This document shows, one piece after another, positions 6,372-13,141 of a stretch of 13,141 nt of DNA (position 1 is its first letter; every line of letters begins with the position of its first letter). This stretch comes from CAIWXH01 sp964555675 (GTDB lineage: Bacteria; Chloroflexota; Chloroflexia; Chloroflexales; Chloroflexaceae), in NCBI GenBank assembly GCA_964555675.1, contig CAZKTU010000192.1:1-13141 (forward strand), in the 5' to 3' direction. The notes under the pieces are model-generated. The model did no database searches, was not told the DNA's origin, and saw only the letters and a program-made list of their open reading frames with translations. A program made the position numbers and the translations under genes.

Positions 6372-6872
6372 CTATACGCCGAGGCCGCGCACCGGGTCGA
6401 TCAGCTTCGGCTTCACGCCGAGCAGGCTGCTCAGCCGCTCAAGGCCCCGATTGTTGAGCGTCACGACATAGTAGCGTGTCAGGGGCAGGCGCTCGCCCGA
6501 CTTGAAGCGCAATTCTACCCGGTGCTGGGCCCGCCGCAAAATACGGATGTCGAGCCCGGTCACCTCGCTGAGCCGGCGCTCCTCGAGCTTCAGCCCCGTC
6601 AGGCCGTAGCTGCGCACCCGCACCAGGTCGGCGTTCCGGTCGAAGGTGGCCAACACCAGCTCGCCGCCGCTGTAGGCGACAAAGCCGGTGAAGCCAAGCA
6701 GGACGGCCAGGGCGACGAGTGAGCCGAAGTTGAGGGGGGTCAGCCCCGAGGCGATCCGCACGAGGATCTGGATGACCCCGAAGGCCGCCAGGGCCACGAA
6801 GCTCCAGGCCACCAGCGGGACATAGCGCACGGTCAGGGCGCGCTCGCCGCCCGCGACAGAGAAGATGGTCAT
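6372..6872 (-). CDS. Small membrane protein with two TM helices and a PH-like domain
   Basis: 166 residues. Two transmembrane helices (about 18-40 and 48-66) are followed by a soluble beta-rich domain (about 68-155) with the alternating pattern LVLATFDRNADLVRVRSYGL and a C-terminal helix. The architecture resembles bacterial PH-like (YdbS/YdbT-type) membrane proteins, though I do not recognise a specific family. The function is unknown; a membrane-anchored adaptor is one possibility. The ATG has TAGGAG only three bases upstream, inside the 14-nt gap after the HadB-like stop codon. It is therefore probably the last gene of the synthetase-hydratase operon. Whether it works with those enzymes cannot be told. 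Confidence 0.72.
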   Translation of the reverse strand: MTIFSVAGGERALTVRYVPLVAWSFVALAAFGVIQILVRIASGLTPLNFGSLVALAVLLGFTGFVAYSGGELVLATFDRNADLVRVRSYGLTGLKLEERRLSEVTGLDIRILRRAQHRVELRFKSGERLPLTRYYVVTLNNRGLERLSSLLGVKPKLIDPVRGLGV

Positions 6873-6886
6873 ATGCTCCTACATGT

Positions 6887-7312
6887 TCACTCTGGGGCGG
6901 CGAGCAGCTCGACGACGACCGCGCCCGTCGCCTTGAGCTGCTCGCCGTCGCCGCGGGCCCACAGCTCGGCCTCGACCAGCGTGCGGCCGTCGCCCACGCG
7001 CACCCCCGTCACCCTGCCGCCGCAGCGCAGGGTCTCCCCCGGCCTGGTCGGGGCCCTAAAGCGCACCGTAAAGTCGCGCAAGGTCCCGGGCCCGGCCAGC
7101 CCGTCGGCGAGACGCCCCAGGAGGCCCATCACCAGCATGCCGTGGGCGATCACGCCGTCGAGGCCGGCGGCCCGGGCGAAGGCCGGGTCGGTGTGCAGCG
7201 GGTTGTGGTCGCCCGAGGCGGCGGCGTAGCGGGCGAACAGCTCGGGCTCGAGGGGGCCCGCCACCAGGGCGGGCAGCTCGACGCCGACGGCGAGAGGCTC
7301 AGGCTTGCTCAT
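6887..7312 (-). CDS. MaoC-like (R)-specific hydratase/dehydratase, HadB-type catalytic subunit
   Basis: 141 residues, a single hotdog fold. The hydratase-2 motif is complete: YAAASGDHNPLH with catalytic Asp35 and His40. It is followed by GVIAHGMLVMGLLGR (53-67), the usual hot-dog helix with His57. These enzymes interconvert 3-hydroxyacyl and trans-2-enoyl thioesters of CoA or ACP. By eye it is close to mycobacterial HadB, the catalytic half of a HadA-HadB heterodimer. The HadA-like partner is the gene just upstream, whose end overlaps this start by 14 nt, so translational coupling and heterodimer formation are likely. GGGGAG lies just before the ATG. Alternatives are a PhaJ-type enoyl-CoA hydratase for polyhydroxyalkanoate, or a mesaconyl-CoA hydratase-like enzyme. 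Confidence 0.87.
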   Translation of the reverse strand: MSKPEPLAVGVELPALVAGPLEPELFARYAAASGDHNPLHTDPAFARAAGLDGVIAHGMLVMGLLGRLADGLAGPGTLRDFTVRFRAPTRPGETLRCGGRVTGVRVGDGRTLVEAELWARGDGEQLKATGAVVVELLAAPE

Positions 7313-7763
7313 GCTCCCCCCTCACGACGACCACCAGGCGGTCGACGACGGTCTCGGCGCCGTGCTGGTTGCGCCAGCGGGTCTCGAGGGTCAGCAGCTC
7401 GAACGGGCCGCTCTGGCCGGCCTTGGCCTCGAGGGCGACGATGGCCGGGCTGGCGGTCAGGGTGTCGCCCGCGAAGACGGGGGCCAGGTAGCTGTAGCTC
7501 TGCTCGCCGTGGAGCAGGCGCGGCAGCGGCGCGCCGATCGCCGCGAGCTCGGCCAACAGCGGTGGGTTGGCCCAGAGGCCATAGCGCGTGGGCAGGGTGG
7601 GCGGCGCCGGCAGATCGGGCAGGCCGGCGGCGCGGGCCGCCTCCAGCTCGTGGTAGCGCGGGTCGACAACCCCCAGGGTCTGGGCGAGGGCGCGCACGTG
7701 CTCGCGCTCGACGGTGACGCTGTAGGGGCCGAAGGCGCGCCCCAGGTTTGACGGATCGATCAC
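7299..7763 (-). CDS. FAS1-like/MaoC N-terminal-type dehydratase, HadA-type subunit
   Basis: 154 residues beginning at GTG (7761-7763), which overlaps the synthetase stop in a GTGA junction. A longer open frame extends upstream but is only the out-of-frame shadow of the synthetase. The start MIDPSNLGRAFGPYSVTVER followed by VRALAQTLG is typical of the non-catalytic hotdog half. LLHGEQSYSYLAPVFAGDTL (83-102) is the conserved strand-turn seen in HadA and MaoC_dehydrat_N proteins. It lacks the D-x-N-P-x-H catalytic motif, as expected for the partner that shapes the acyl-chain pocket. Its end overlaps the HadB-like start by 14 nt. The two proteins probably form one heterodimeric (R)-3-hydroxyacyl-thioester dehydratase. 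Confidence 0.85.
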   Translation of the reverse strand: MIDPSNLGRAFGPYSVTVEREHVRALAQTLGVVDPRYHELEAARAAGLPDLPAPPTLPTRYGLWANPPLLAELAAIGAPLPRLLHGEQSYSYLAPVFAGDTLTASPAIVALEAKAGQSGPFELLTLETRWRNQHGAETVVDRLVVVVRGEHEQA

Positions 7764-9379
7764 GGCTGGCTGGCCTCCCGCTCGGCGCGGGCCCGCAGCT
7801 CGACGCGACGGATCTTGCCGCTGACGGTCTTGGGCAGATCGCTCACAAACTCGATCTCGCGCGGATACTTGTAGGGCGCCGTCGTAGTCTTGATGAACTC
7901 CTGGATCTCCCTGGCCAGCTCGTCGGAGGCCTGGTAGCTCGAGGTGAGGATCACATAGGCCTTGACGATTGCCCCGCGCGAGGGGTCGGGCTTGGCCACC
8001 ACCGCGGCCTCGGCCACGGCGGGGTGCTCGATCAGGGCGCTCTCGACCTCGAAGGGGCCGATCCGGTAGCCGGCGCTGATGATCACATCGTCGGCCCGGC
8101 CCACGAACCAGAGGTAGCCATCCTCGTCGACGTAGGCCCGGTCGCCGGTGACGTACCAGTCGCCCCGGTGGCAGGCGGCGGTGGCGTTGGGGTTGCGCCA
8201 GTACTCCTTGAAGAGGCCCACAGGGCGCACGGGCTTGACCTTGACCGCCAGATCGCCCTCGCGGCGGGGCGGCAACTCGTTGCCGTCGTCGTCGATCACG
8301 GCCAAGTGCTGGCCGGGCAGCGGGCGGCCCATCGAGCCGAGGCGCACCTCGCCGTCGGGCGGGTTGCCGCAGAGCAGCACCGACTCGGTCTGGCCGTAGC
8401 CGTCGCGCACCGTCAGGCCGGTGGCCGCGCGCCAGATCTCGATCACCTCGGGGTTCAGGGGCTCGCCGGCGCCGACGCACGAGCGCAAGTGGGGGAAGCT
8501 GTAGGCCTTCAGATCCTCCTGCACGAGCAGGCGATAGATCGTGGGCGCGGCGCAGAACGAGCTGATCGGATAGCGCTGGAGGAGCTCGAGGGTCTCGCGC
8601 GGGTTGTACTTGCCGCGGCCGTCGTGGATGAAGAGAGTCGCGCCCATATTCCACGGGCCGAACAGGCTGCTCCAGGCGGCCTTGGCCCAGCCGGTGTCCG
8701 ACAGGTTCCAGTGCAGGTCGTCGGGGGTGAGGGCCAGCCAGTATCTGCCGGTGATACGGTGGCCGATCGGGTAGCTGGCGTGGGTGTGCAGCACCATCTT
8801 GGGGTTACCCACCGTGCCCGAGGTGAAGTAGACCAGCGAGGGGTCGCCGCTGGGGGTGGGCATACGCGGGCGGTCAGCGGGGCCGGCGGCCACGACCTCC
8901 TCGAAGCCGAGCCAGCCCTGGCGGATGGCGGGCGGCGCGTCGCCAACGACGATCAGGGCGATCAGGCTGGGGCACTGGTCGCGCACCTGCTCGAGCTTGG
9001 CGGCGCCGTCGGCGTCGGTGATCACGGCGCGGGCCTCGGCGGCGTTGATGCGGAAGGCGATATCCTTGGGGGTGAGCAGCGCGGTGCCGGGCATGGCGAC
9101 GCCGCCCATCTTCAGCAGACCCAGGATGCTCTCCCACCACTCGGGCAGGCGCGGCAGCATAAGGAAGGCCCGGTCGCCCCTGGCCAGACCCAGGGCCTCG
9201 AAGCCGCCGGCGAGCCGGTCCGAGCGCTCCTTGAACTGGGCGAAGGTGATGGCGCGCTCTTCGCCCGTCGGCCCGACCCAGAGCATGCCCAGCTTCTGCG
9301 GGTCGTCGCCCCAGCGATCTACCACATCGTAAGCCCAGTTGAAGTCGTCCGGCACGGTCAGGTCGATCTCAAGCGTCAT
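7760..9379 (-). CDS. AMP-forming acyl-CoA synthetase (medium-chain/ACSM-like)
   Basis: 539 residues, complete ANL-superfamily enzyme that adenylates a carboxylic acid and transfers it to CoA. The motifs are intact: phosphate loop YFTSGTVGNPK (184-194), GYGQTES (327-333), TGD with ribose-binding Asp413, hinge GRADDVIISAGYRIGPFEVE (427-446), and catalytic Lys522 in PKTVSGKIRR. WNLSDTGWAKAAWSSLFGPW (224-243) is characteristic of the acetyl/medium-chain ACSM branch. The substrate is not predictable; a medium- or branched-chain fatty acid, or an aromatic acid, is possible. The start has AGAGGAAGG close upstream. It is the first enzyme of the operon: its TGA shares a GTGA overlap with the HadA-like gene. 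The YbjN-like gene ends 51 nt upstream on the same strand, so both may be driven by the promoter at 9971-9999. Confidence 0.93.
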   Translation of the reverse strand: MTLEIDLTVPDDFNWAYDVVDRWGDDPQKLGMLWVGPTGEERAITFAQFKERSDRLAGGFEALGLARGDRAFLMLPRLPEWWESILGLLKMGGVAMPGTALLTPKDIAFRINAAEARAVITDADGAAKLEQVRDQCPSLIALIVVGDAPPAIRQGWLGFEEVVAAGPADRPRMPTPSGDPSLVYFTSGTVGNPKMVLHTHASYPIGHRITGRYWLALTPDDLHWNLSDTGWAKAAWSSLFGPWNMGATLFIHDGRGKYNPRETLELLQRYPISSFCAAPTIYRLLVQEDLKAYSFPHLRSCVGAGEPLNPEVIEIWRAATGLTVRDGYGQTESVLLCGNPPDGEVRLGSMGRPLPGQHLAVIDDDGNELPPRREGDLAVKVKPVRPVGLFKEYWRNPNATAACHRGDWYVTGDRAYVDEDGYLWFVGRADDVIISAGYRIGPFEVESALIEHPAVAEAAVVAKPDPSRGAIVKAYVILTSSYQASDELAREIQEFIKTTTAPYKYPREIEFVSDLPKTVSGKIRRVELRARAEREASQP

Positions 9380-9430
9380 TGCCTTCCTCTCGCTTCCCTA
9401 GTCAGTCGCGGCGCCGCCGCTGCGCCCCCC

Positions 9431-9931
9431 TCACCCCTTCTCAATCTCACCGATCACCGCCGCCGCGTCCTCGCCCCCGATCACGCGGTCGAGCCCGGTC
9501 AGGTAGGTCTCCATCAGGCGCACCGTGATCGCCAGTGCGTTGCGGATCAGGCGCGCGCTCAGGGGCTCGCCCTCGAAGTCGAGCCCACAGCGGGCGCGCA
9601 CCAGCCCCGTCCTGAAGTCGAGCTCGAGGCTGCCCACATACAGCCCGCTGCTCGCCCGACTCACATACTCGGCCACAGCGGCCAGCCGCTCAGGGGGTAC
9701 AGCCTGGGGCGCATCGGCCGTGATCACCAACTGCTCGGCCTCGGTCAGCACCTCGGCCCGCATGGCGAAGGCGCCGCCCTCGTCCCTGTAGGCCATGGCG
9801 AAGGCCGCGGGACCCGCGGGGAGCGGGCGCCACCCATCGTCGGCGAGGAAGCGACCGAGGGTCGCCAGGGCCCGGGCGCCGTTCGAGCGCCTGGGCGGGG
9901 CTGGCTGCGACGAAGACTCGCGGTCGCTCAT
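9431..9931 (-). CDS. YbjN-domain protein
   Basis: 166 residues, soluble, no signal peptide. A polar, Ser/Pro-rich N-terminus (1-18) precedes an alpha-beta domain. The pattern SLELDFRTGLVRARCGLDFEG (101-121) followed by a long helix containing LIRNALAITVRLMETYLTGL (128-147) is the YbjN signature, a type III secretion chaperone-like fold common in Cyanobacteria and Chloroflexota. E. coli YbjN has been linked to motility and stress responses, but no molecular role is established. The start is supported by GAGGTG five bases upstream. It is divergent from the SbcC-like gene, has a good promoter, and lies 51 nt upstream of the synthetase. Whether it belongs functionally to the acyl-CoA operon is unknown. 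Confidence 0.75.
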   Translation of the reverse strand: MSDRESSSQPAPPRRSNGARALATLGRFLADDGWRPLPAGPAAFAMAYRDEGGAFAMRAEVLTEAEQLVITADAPQAVPPERLAAVAEYVSRASSGLYVGSLELDFRTGLVRARCGLDFEGEPLSARLIRNALAITVRLMETYLTGLDRVIGGEDAAAVIGEIEKG

Positions 9932-9970
9932 GCCGGCACCTCATTGTGTCGAAAGAGAGCCTGTCGCTGT

Positions 9971-9999
9971 ATCGTACCAAAGCCGGGGGCGGGGCGCAA
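9971..9999 (-). promoter_or_regulatory. Promoter of the ybjN-like gene (and possibly the acyl-CoA operon)
   Basis: On the minus strand TTGCGC (9994-9999) and TACGAT (9971-9976) are separated by exactly 17 nt. Transcription would start near 9964, about 33 nt before the ATG. The -35 sits in the 12-mer ACGGTTGCGCCC (minus strand, 9992-10003), identical to the one at the tRNA-Ser promoter. On the plus strand the flanks form GCGCA-ACCG-TGCGC (9994-10007), an imperfect relative of the tRNA-side palindrome. Confidence 0.6.
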
Positions 10000-10023
10000 C
10001 CGTGCGCGCTGCGGCCCACAATA

Positions 10024-10032
10024 TGGTATCCT
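10024..10032 (+). promoter_or_regulatory. Extended -10 promoter of the sbcC-like gene
   Basis: TGGTATCCT fits an extended -10 element (TGnTATAAT-like). No good -35 lies 17 nt upstream, which extended -10 promoters often tolerate. It lies about 63 nt before the chosen ATG (10095). No Shine-Dalgarno precedes that ATG. Confidence 0.4.
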
Positions 10033-10094
10033 CTAGCCTGAAACATCCGTGTCGAAGCGCCGCGCGGCCTTCGCCCTGCATCCCCACAAACCCT

Positions 10095-13000
10095 ATGGTG
10101 CCCACAAAGCTGACGCTCAGCAACTTCATGTGCTACAGGGCCGACGGGGCCGCGGGCAGCTCGCCCGCCCTCGACCTCGACGGCCTCCACGTCGTCTGCC
10201 TCTCGGGCGAGAACGGCGCCGGCAAGTCGGCCCTGCTCGACGCGATCACCTGGGCCCTCTGGGGCGAGGCCCGTATGCCCGACGACGACCTGATCGCTCA
10301 GGGTCAGAGCGAGATGTTCGTCGAGCTCGAGTTCCAGCTCGGCGACCTGCTCTACCGCATCAGGCGCGCTCGCCAGCGCGGCGGCACCGGCAAGCGCGGC
10401 GGCCAGACTCCGGGCAAGAGCCAGCTCGACCTCCAGGTGCAGAACGGCGTCGGCTGGCGCGCCCTCAGCGAGATCGGCGTGCGCGAGACCCAGGCCGCGA
10501 TCAACGCGATCCTGCGCATGTCGTACCAGACCTTCATCAACGCCTCGTTCTTGCTCCAGGGCCGCGCCGACGAGTTCACCGCCCGCACCCCCTCCGAGCG
10601 CAAAGAGGTCCTGGCCGACATCCTCGACCTGGGCGAGTACGAGGCCCTCGCCGTCAAGGCCCGCGAGCAGAGCAAGGGCTTCGCCGACCAGCTCACCGGC
10701 CTGCGCGGCCGCCTGACCCAGCTCCTCGAAGAAGCCGACAAAGCCCCCTTCTGGCGCAGCGAGGTCGAGAACGCCGAGACCAAAGTGCAGTCCCTGGCCG
10801 ATAAGGTCGCCGCCGCCGAGGTCGCCGCCCAGGGCGCCGACGAGGCCCGCCGCGCCCTCGAGCAGAAGGCTGAGCAGCGCAAGACTCTGCTGCGCCGCCT
10901 CGACGAGCTGCGCCGCGAACAGGCCGCCCGCGAGCGCCAGATCGGCGAGCTGCAGCTGGCCATCGGCCGCGCCGAGGCCCTGCTGGGCCGCCGCGCCGAG
11001 ATCCAGGCCGGCCTCGCCGCCCTCGCCGCCGCCCGCGACGAGGCCGAGCGCCTCGACGCCCTGCGCGACCGCTGGCAAGAGCAGGAGGACCGGCGCAAGG
11101 AGCTGCAGACCCAGCTGCGCGAGGCCCTCGGCGAGCTGCGCAGCGGCCGCGATCGGGCCGCCCAGCGCCACGACGACCTGGCCCGCCGCGCCGCTCGCCG
11201 CGACAAGCTCGCCGCCGAACTGACGCAGCTCGAGACCGACGTCGCCGCCCTGGCCCCCCTGACCAGCGAGCGCCAGACCCGCGGCGAGGAGCTGCAGGCG
11301 GTCGAGCTGCAGCTCGGGCGCCTGCGCCAGCTTCAACTGCGCCACGCCGAGCTCGACGGCGCGATCAAGCTGCGCCTCGACTCGCTCGTAGGCGCCCGCG
11401 AAGAGCAGGCCCGCGCCCTCAGGCGCCTCGACGGGCAGCTGGCCGACGAGCCCCGCTGGCGGCGCGAGCTGGCCGAGGCCGAGGCCGCGACCGCCCGCCT
11501 CGCCGCCGACGAGCTGCGCCTCAGCGCCACCCGCGACGAAGAGCGGGCCGCCGTCGAGCTGGCCGGCGAGAAGCGCGGCGAGTGCGCCCGCCTCAAAGAG
11601 GCCGCCGACAAGCTCAAGGCCAACCAGGCCTTGCTCGATACCGGCGCCGGCGCCTGCCCGATCTGCCGCAGCGACCTTGGCCCCGACGGCGTCGCGCGCG
11701 TCCATAGTCACTACGCCGATGAGCTGCAGACCCTGCGCGCCCAGTATGCCGCGGCGAGCCGCGAGGCCGGCGCCGCCGACGAGCGAGTGGCCGCCACGCG
11801 CGCAGCCGTGGGCGAGCTCGAGGCCGGCCTGAAGAGCCTGCGGGCGACGGCCGCCCGGGCCGAGAGCCTGAGCCAGCAGGTGGCCCAGGCCGCCCTTCTG
11901 GCCGCCGAGCGGCTCGAGCACCAGCGCAGCTACGACGACCTCCAGGCCCAGATCGCGGCCGGCGACTACGAGCCCGCCATGCAGGCCGAGCGGGCCGCCG
12001 TCGCTCGCGACCTCCAGCTGATCGGCGATCCCAACGAGCTGGCCCACACCCGCGGCATGCTGCTCGAGCGCCTGGGCGAGCTCGACGCCCGCCTGCAGGC
12101 CCGCGGCCGCCTCGAGGGCGAGGCCGAGGCCCGCCGCGCGACCCTGCGCGAGCTCGACGCCGACCTGGCCGCGCTGCCGGCCCTGGCCGCCGAGGTGGCC
12201 GAGCTCGAGCGTCGCCTGGCCGAGAATGACTTCGCCCACGAGGTGCGCCAGGCCGGGCGCCAGGTGATCGCCGCGATCGAAGCCCTGGGCTACAGCCAGG
12301 AGGCCCATACCGCGGCCCGCGAGGCCTCGCGCGAGCTGCGGGGATGGGAGGAGGAGGCTCGCGCCCTGGCCGGGGCCGAGGAGGGGCTGACCCGCGACAT
12401 GACTATTCTGCGCCAGACCCAGGAGCTGCGCGACCGCGACGCGGCCGCGATCGAGGCCGCGGCCCGCGAAGACGCCCTGCTGGCCGACGAGCTACGCCAG
12501 CTGCCCGAGCTAACCGCCCAGCTCGCCAGGCTGCAGGCGGCCCTGGGCGAGGCCCGCCGCGACCATACGGTCGCCCAGAAAGACCTGGGCGAGAAGCAGG
12601 GCTACCTGAAGAAGGCCGAGCAGGCCGCCCGCGACCTGGACAAGCATCGGGATGAAGAGCGCCGCCTGGTCGAGCGCCAGGGGCTCTTCGCCGAGCTGGC
12701 CGAGGCCTTCGGCAAGAAGGGCGTGCAGGCCATGCTGATCGAGACGGCCATCCCGCAAATCGAGGACGAGGCCAACCGCCTGCTCGGGCGCATGACCGAC
12801 GGCCAGATGCACCTCAGCTTCGAGATGCAGCGCGACACCAAGAAGGGCGACACGGTCGAGACCCTCGAGATCAAGATCGCCGACGCCCTGGGCACGCGCG
12901 TCTACGACGCCTTCAGCGGCGGCGAGGCCATGCGCGCCAACTTCGCGGTGCGCATCGCCCTCTCGCGCCTGCTGGCCCGCCGCGCCGGGGCCCGCCTCGA

Positions 13001-13141
13001 GACCCTGGTGATCGACGAGGGCTTCGGCAGCCTCGACGCCCTCGGCCGCGAGCGCATGGTTGAGGCGATCACCACCGTCCAGGACGACTTCCGCCGCATC
13101 ATCGTGATCACCCACATCGACGAGCTAAAGGACCGCTTCCC
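10095..13141 (+). CDS. sbcC: SbcC/Rad50-type SMC-family ATPase (3' end cut by window)
   Basis: 1015 codons are visible and the stop is beyond the window. Judged by the usual distance from Walker B to the end, probably only a few tens of residues are missing. Start MVPTKLTLSNFMCYR matches the SbcC/Rad50 beginning. Walker A is GENGAGKS (38-45). A long coiled coil rich in Ala, Glu and Arg runs from about 170 to 880. It is interrupted near its middle by the zinc-hook CPIC (Cys521, Cys524), where two monomers join through Zn. The ABC signature is FSGGEA (940-945). Walker B is LVIDEG with Asp974-Glu975, the D-loop is SLD (979-981), and the switch His is 1007. With the SbcD/Mre11 nuclease this protein processes double-strand breaks and DNA hairpins. 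No sbcD is visible upstream, where a divergent gene lies instead. An in-frame ATG at 10023 overlaps the -10 box and is unlikely as a start. Confidence 0.95.
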   Translation, partial: MVPTKLTLSNFMCYRADGAAGSSPALDLDGLHVVCLSGENGAGKSALLDAITWALWGEARMPDDDLIAQGQSEMFVELEFQLGDLLYRIRRARQRGGTGKRGGQTPGKSQLDLQVQNGVGWRALSEIGVRETQAAINAILRMSYQTFINASFLLQGRADEFTARTPSERKEVLADILDLGEYEALAVKAREQSKGFADQLTGLRGRLTQLLEEADKAPFWRSEVENAETKVQSLADKVAAAEVAAQGADEARRALEQKAEQRKTLLRRLDELRREQAARERQIGELQLAIGRAEALLGRRAEIQAGLAALAAARDEAERLDALRDRWQEQEDRRKELQTQLREALGELRSGRDRAAQRHDDLARRAARRDKLAAELTQLETDVAALAPLTSERQTRGEELQAVELQLGRLRQLQLRHAELDGAIKLRLDSLVGAREEQARALRRLDGQLADEPRWRRELAEAEAATARLAADELRLSATRDEERAAVELAGEKRGECARLKEAADKLKANQALLDTGAGACPICRSDLGPDGVARVHSHYADELQTLRAQYAAASREAGAADERVAATRAAVGELEAGLKSLRATAARAESLSQQVAQAALLAAERLEHQRSYDDLQAQIAAGDYEPAMQAERAAVARDLQLIGDPNELAHTRGMLLERLGELDARLQARGRLEGEAEARRATLRELDADLAALPALAAEVAELERRLAENDFAHEVRQAGRQVIAAIEALGYSQEAHTAAREASRELRGWEEEARALAGAEEGLTRDMTILRQTQELRDRDAAAIEAAAREDALLADELRQLPELTAQLARLQAALGEARRDHTVAQKDLGEKQGYLKKAEQAARDLDKHRDEERRLVERQGLFAELAEAFGKKGVQAMLIETAIPQIEDEANRLLGRMTDGQMHLSFEMQRDTKKGDTVETLEIKIADALGTRVYDAFSGGEAMRANFAVRIALSRLLARRAGARLETLVIDEGFGSLDALGRERMVEAITTVQDDFRRIIVITHIDELKDRF

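Noticed and set aside
7764..8654. Upstream extension of the HadA-like open frame
   Set aside because: The extra residues are an Arg/Pro-rich out-of-frame reading of the synthetase. The GTG at 7761-7763 begins the conserved hotdog domain.
7748..10036. 762-residue plus-strand open frame across the synthetase and the ybjN-like gene
   Set aside because: It crosses two conserved minus-strand genes and the spacer and promoter between the ybjN-like and sbcC-like genes. It has no domain resemblance and the same shadow composition.
9690..12308. 872-residue open frame on the minus strand opposite sbcC
   Set aside because: Low-complexity Leu/Ala/Gly composition and full overlap with the SMC ATPase, whose Walker, hook and signature motifs are all in frame on the plus strand.

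Overview
This is an ordinary-looking chromosomal window of very high G+C. Codon third positions are strongly G/C, which throws long phantom ORFs onto the opposite strand of every real gene. The gene families, the orphan dnaK, and a secreted protein ending in a YLPxxVR-type tail point to a filamentous Chloroflexota bacterium (class Chloroflexia or a relative). That placement is an inference from family resemblance and was not tested by a search. I see no phage, IS element, CRISPR array or toxin-antitoxin module.

Layout. A class II tRNA-Ser(GGA) lies at the left edge on the minus strand with a good promoter (TTGCGC-17-TAAAAT). Divergent from it is a secreted SGNH/GDSL hydrolase (192-1091, +). 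From 1156 to 9931 nine genes all read leftward. In transcription order they are a YbjN-domain protein, an acyl-CoA synthetase, a HadA-like and a HadB-like hotdog hydratase subunit, a small membrane protein with a PH-like domain, a TerC-family membrane protein, a LysR regulator, an FAD amine oxidase and dnaK. A strong hairpin with a U-tract (1099-1132) ends the run after dnaK. Divergent from the ybjN-like gene, a long Rad50/SbcC-type SMC ATPase starts at 10095 (+) and runs off the right edge. It does not appear as a closed reading frame because its stop codon is outside the window.

How genes work together. The synthetase, HadA-like and HadB-like genes overlap (4 nt and 14 nt), and the membrane protein follows 14 nt later, so these four are very probably one operon. 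It would activate a carboxylic acid to its CoA thioester and (de)hydrate a 3-hydroxyacyl/enoyl thioester. LysR and amine oxidase are 30 nt apart on the same strand and probably co-transcribed. dnaK has a 142-nt leader region of its own and stands without grpE, dnaJ or hrcA.

Most interesting signals. (1) The dnaK leader can fold into a two-part hairpin ending about six bases before the Shine-Dalgarno, with an alternative pairing partner in the loop. (2) The 12-mer GGGCGCAACCGT occurs in both divergent intergenic regions. On the minus strand it supplies a TTGCGC -35 box exactly 17 nt from a -10 box, and both copies sit in an inverted repeat that could be an operator. No clearly undescribed system is visible; these are regulatory leads.
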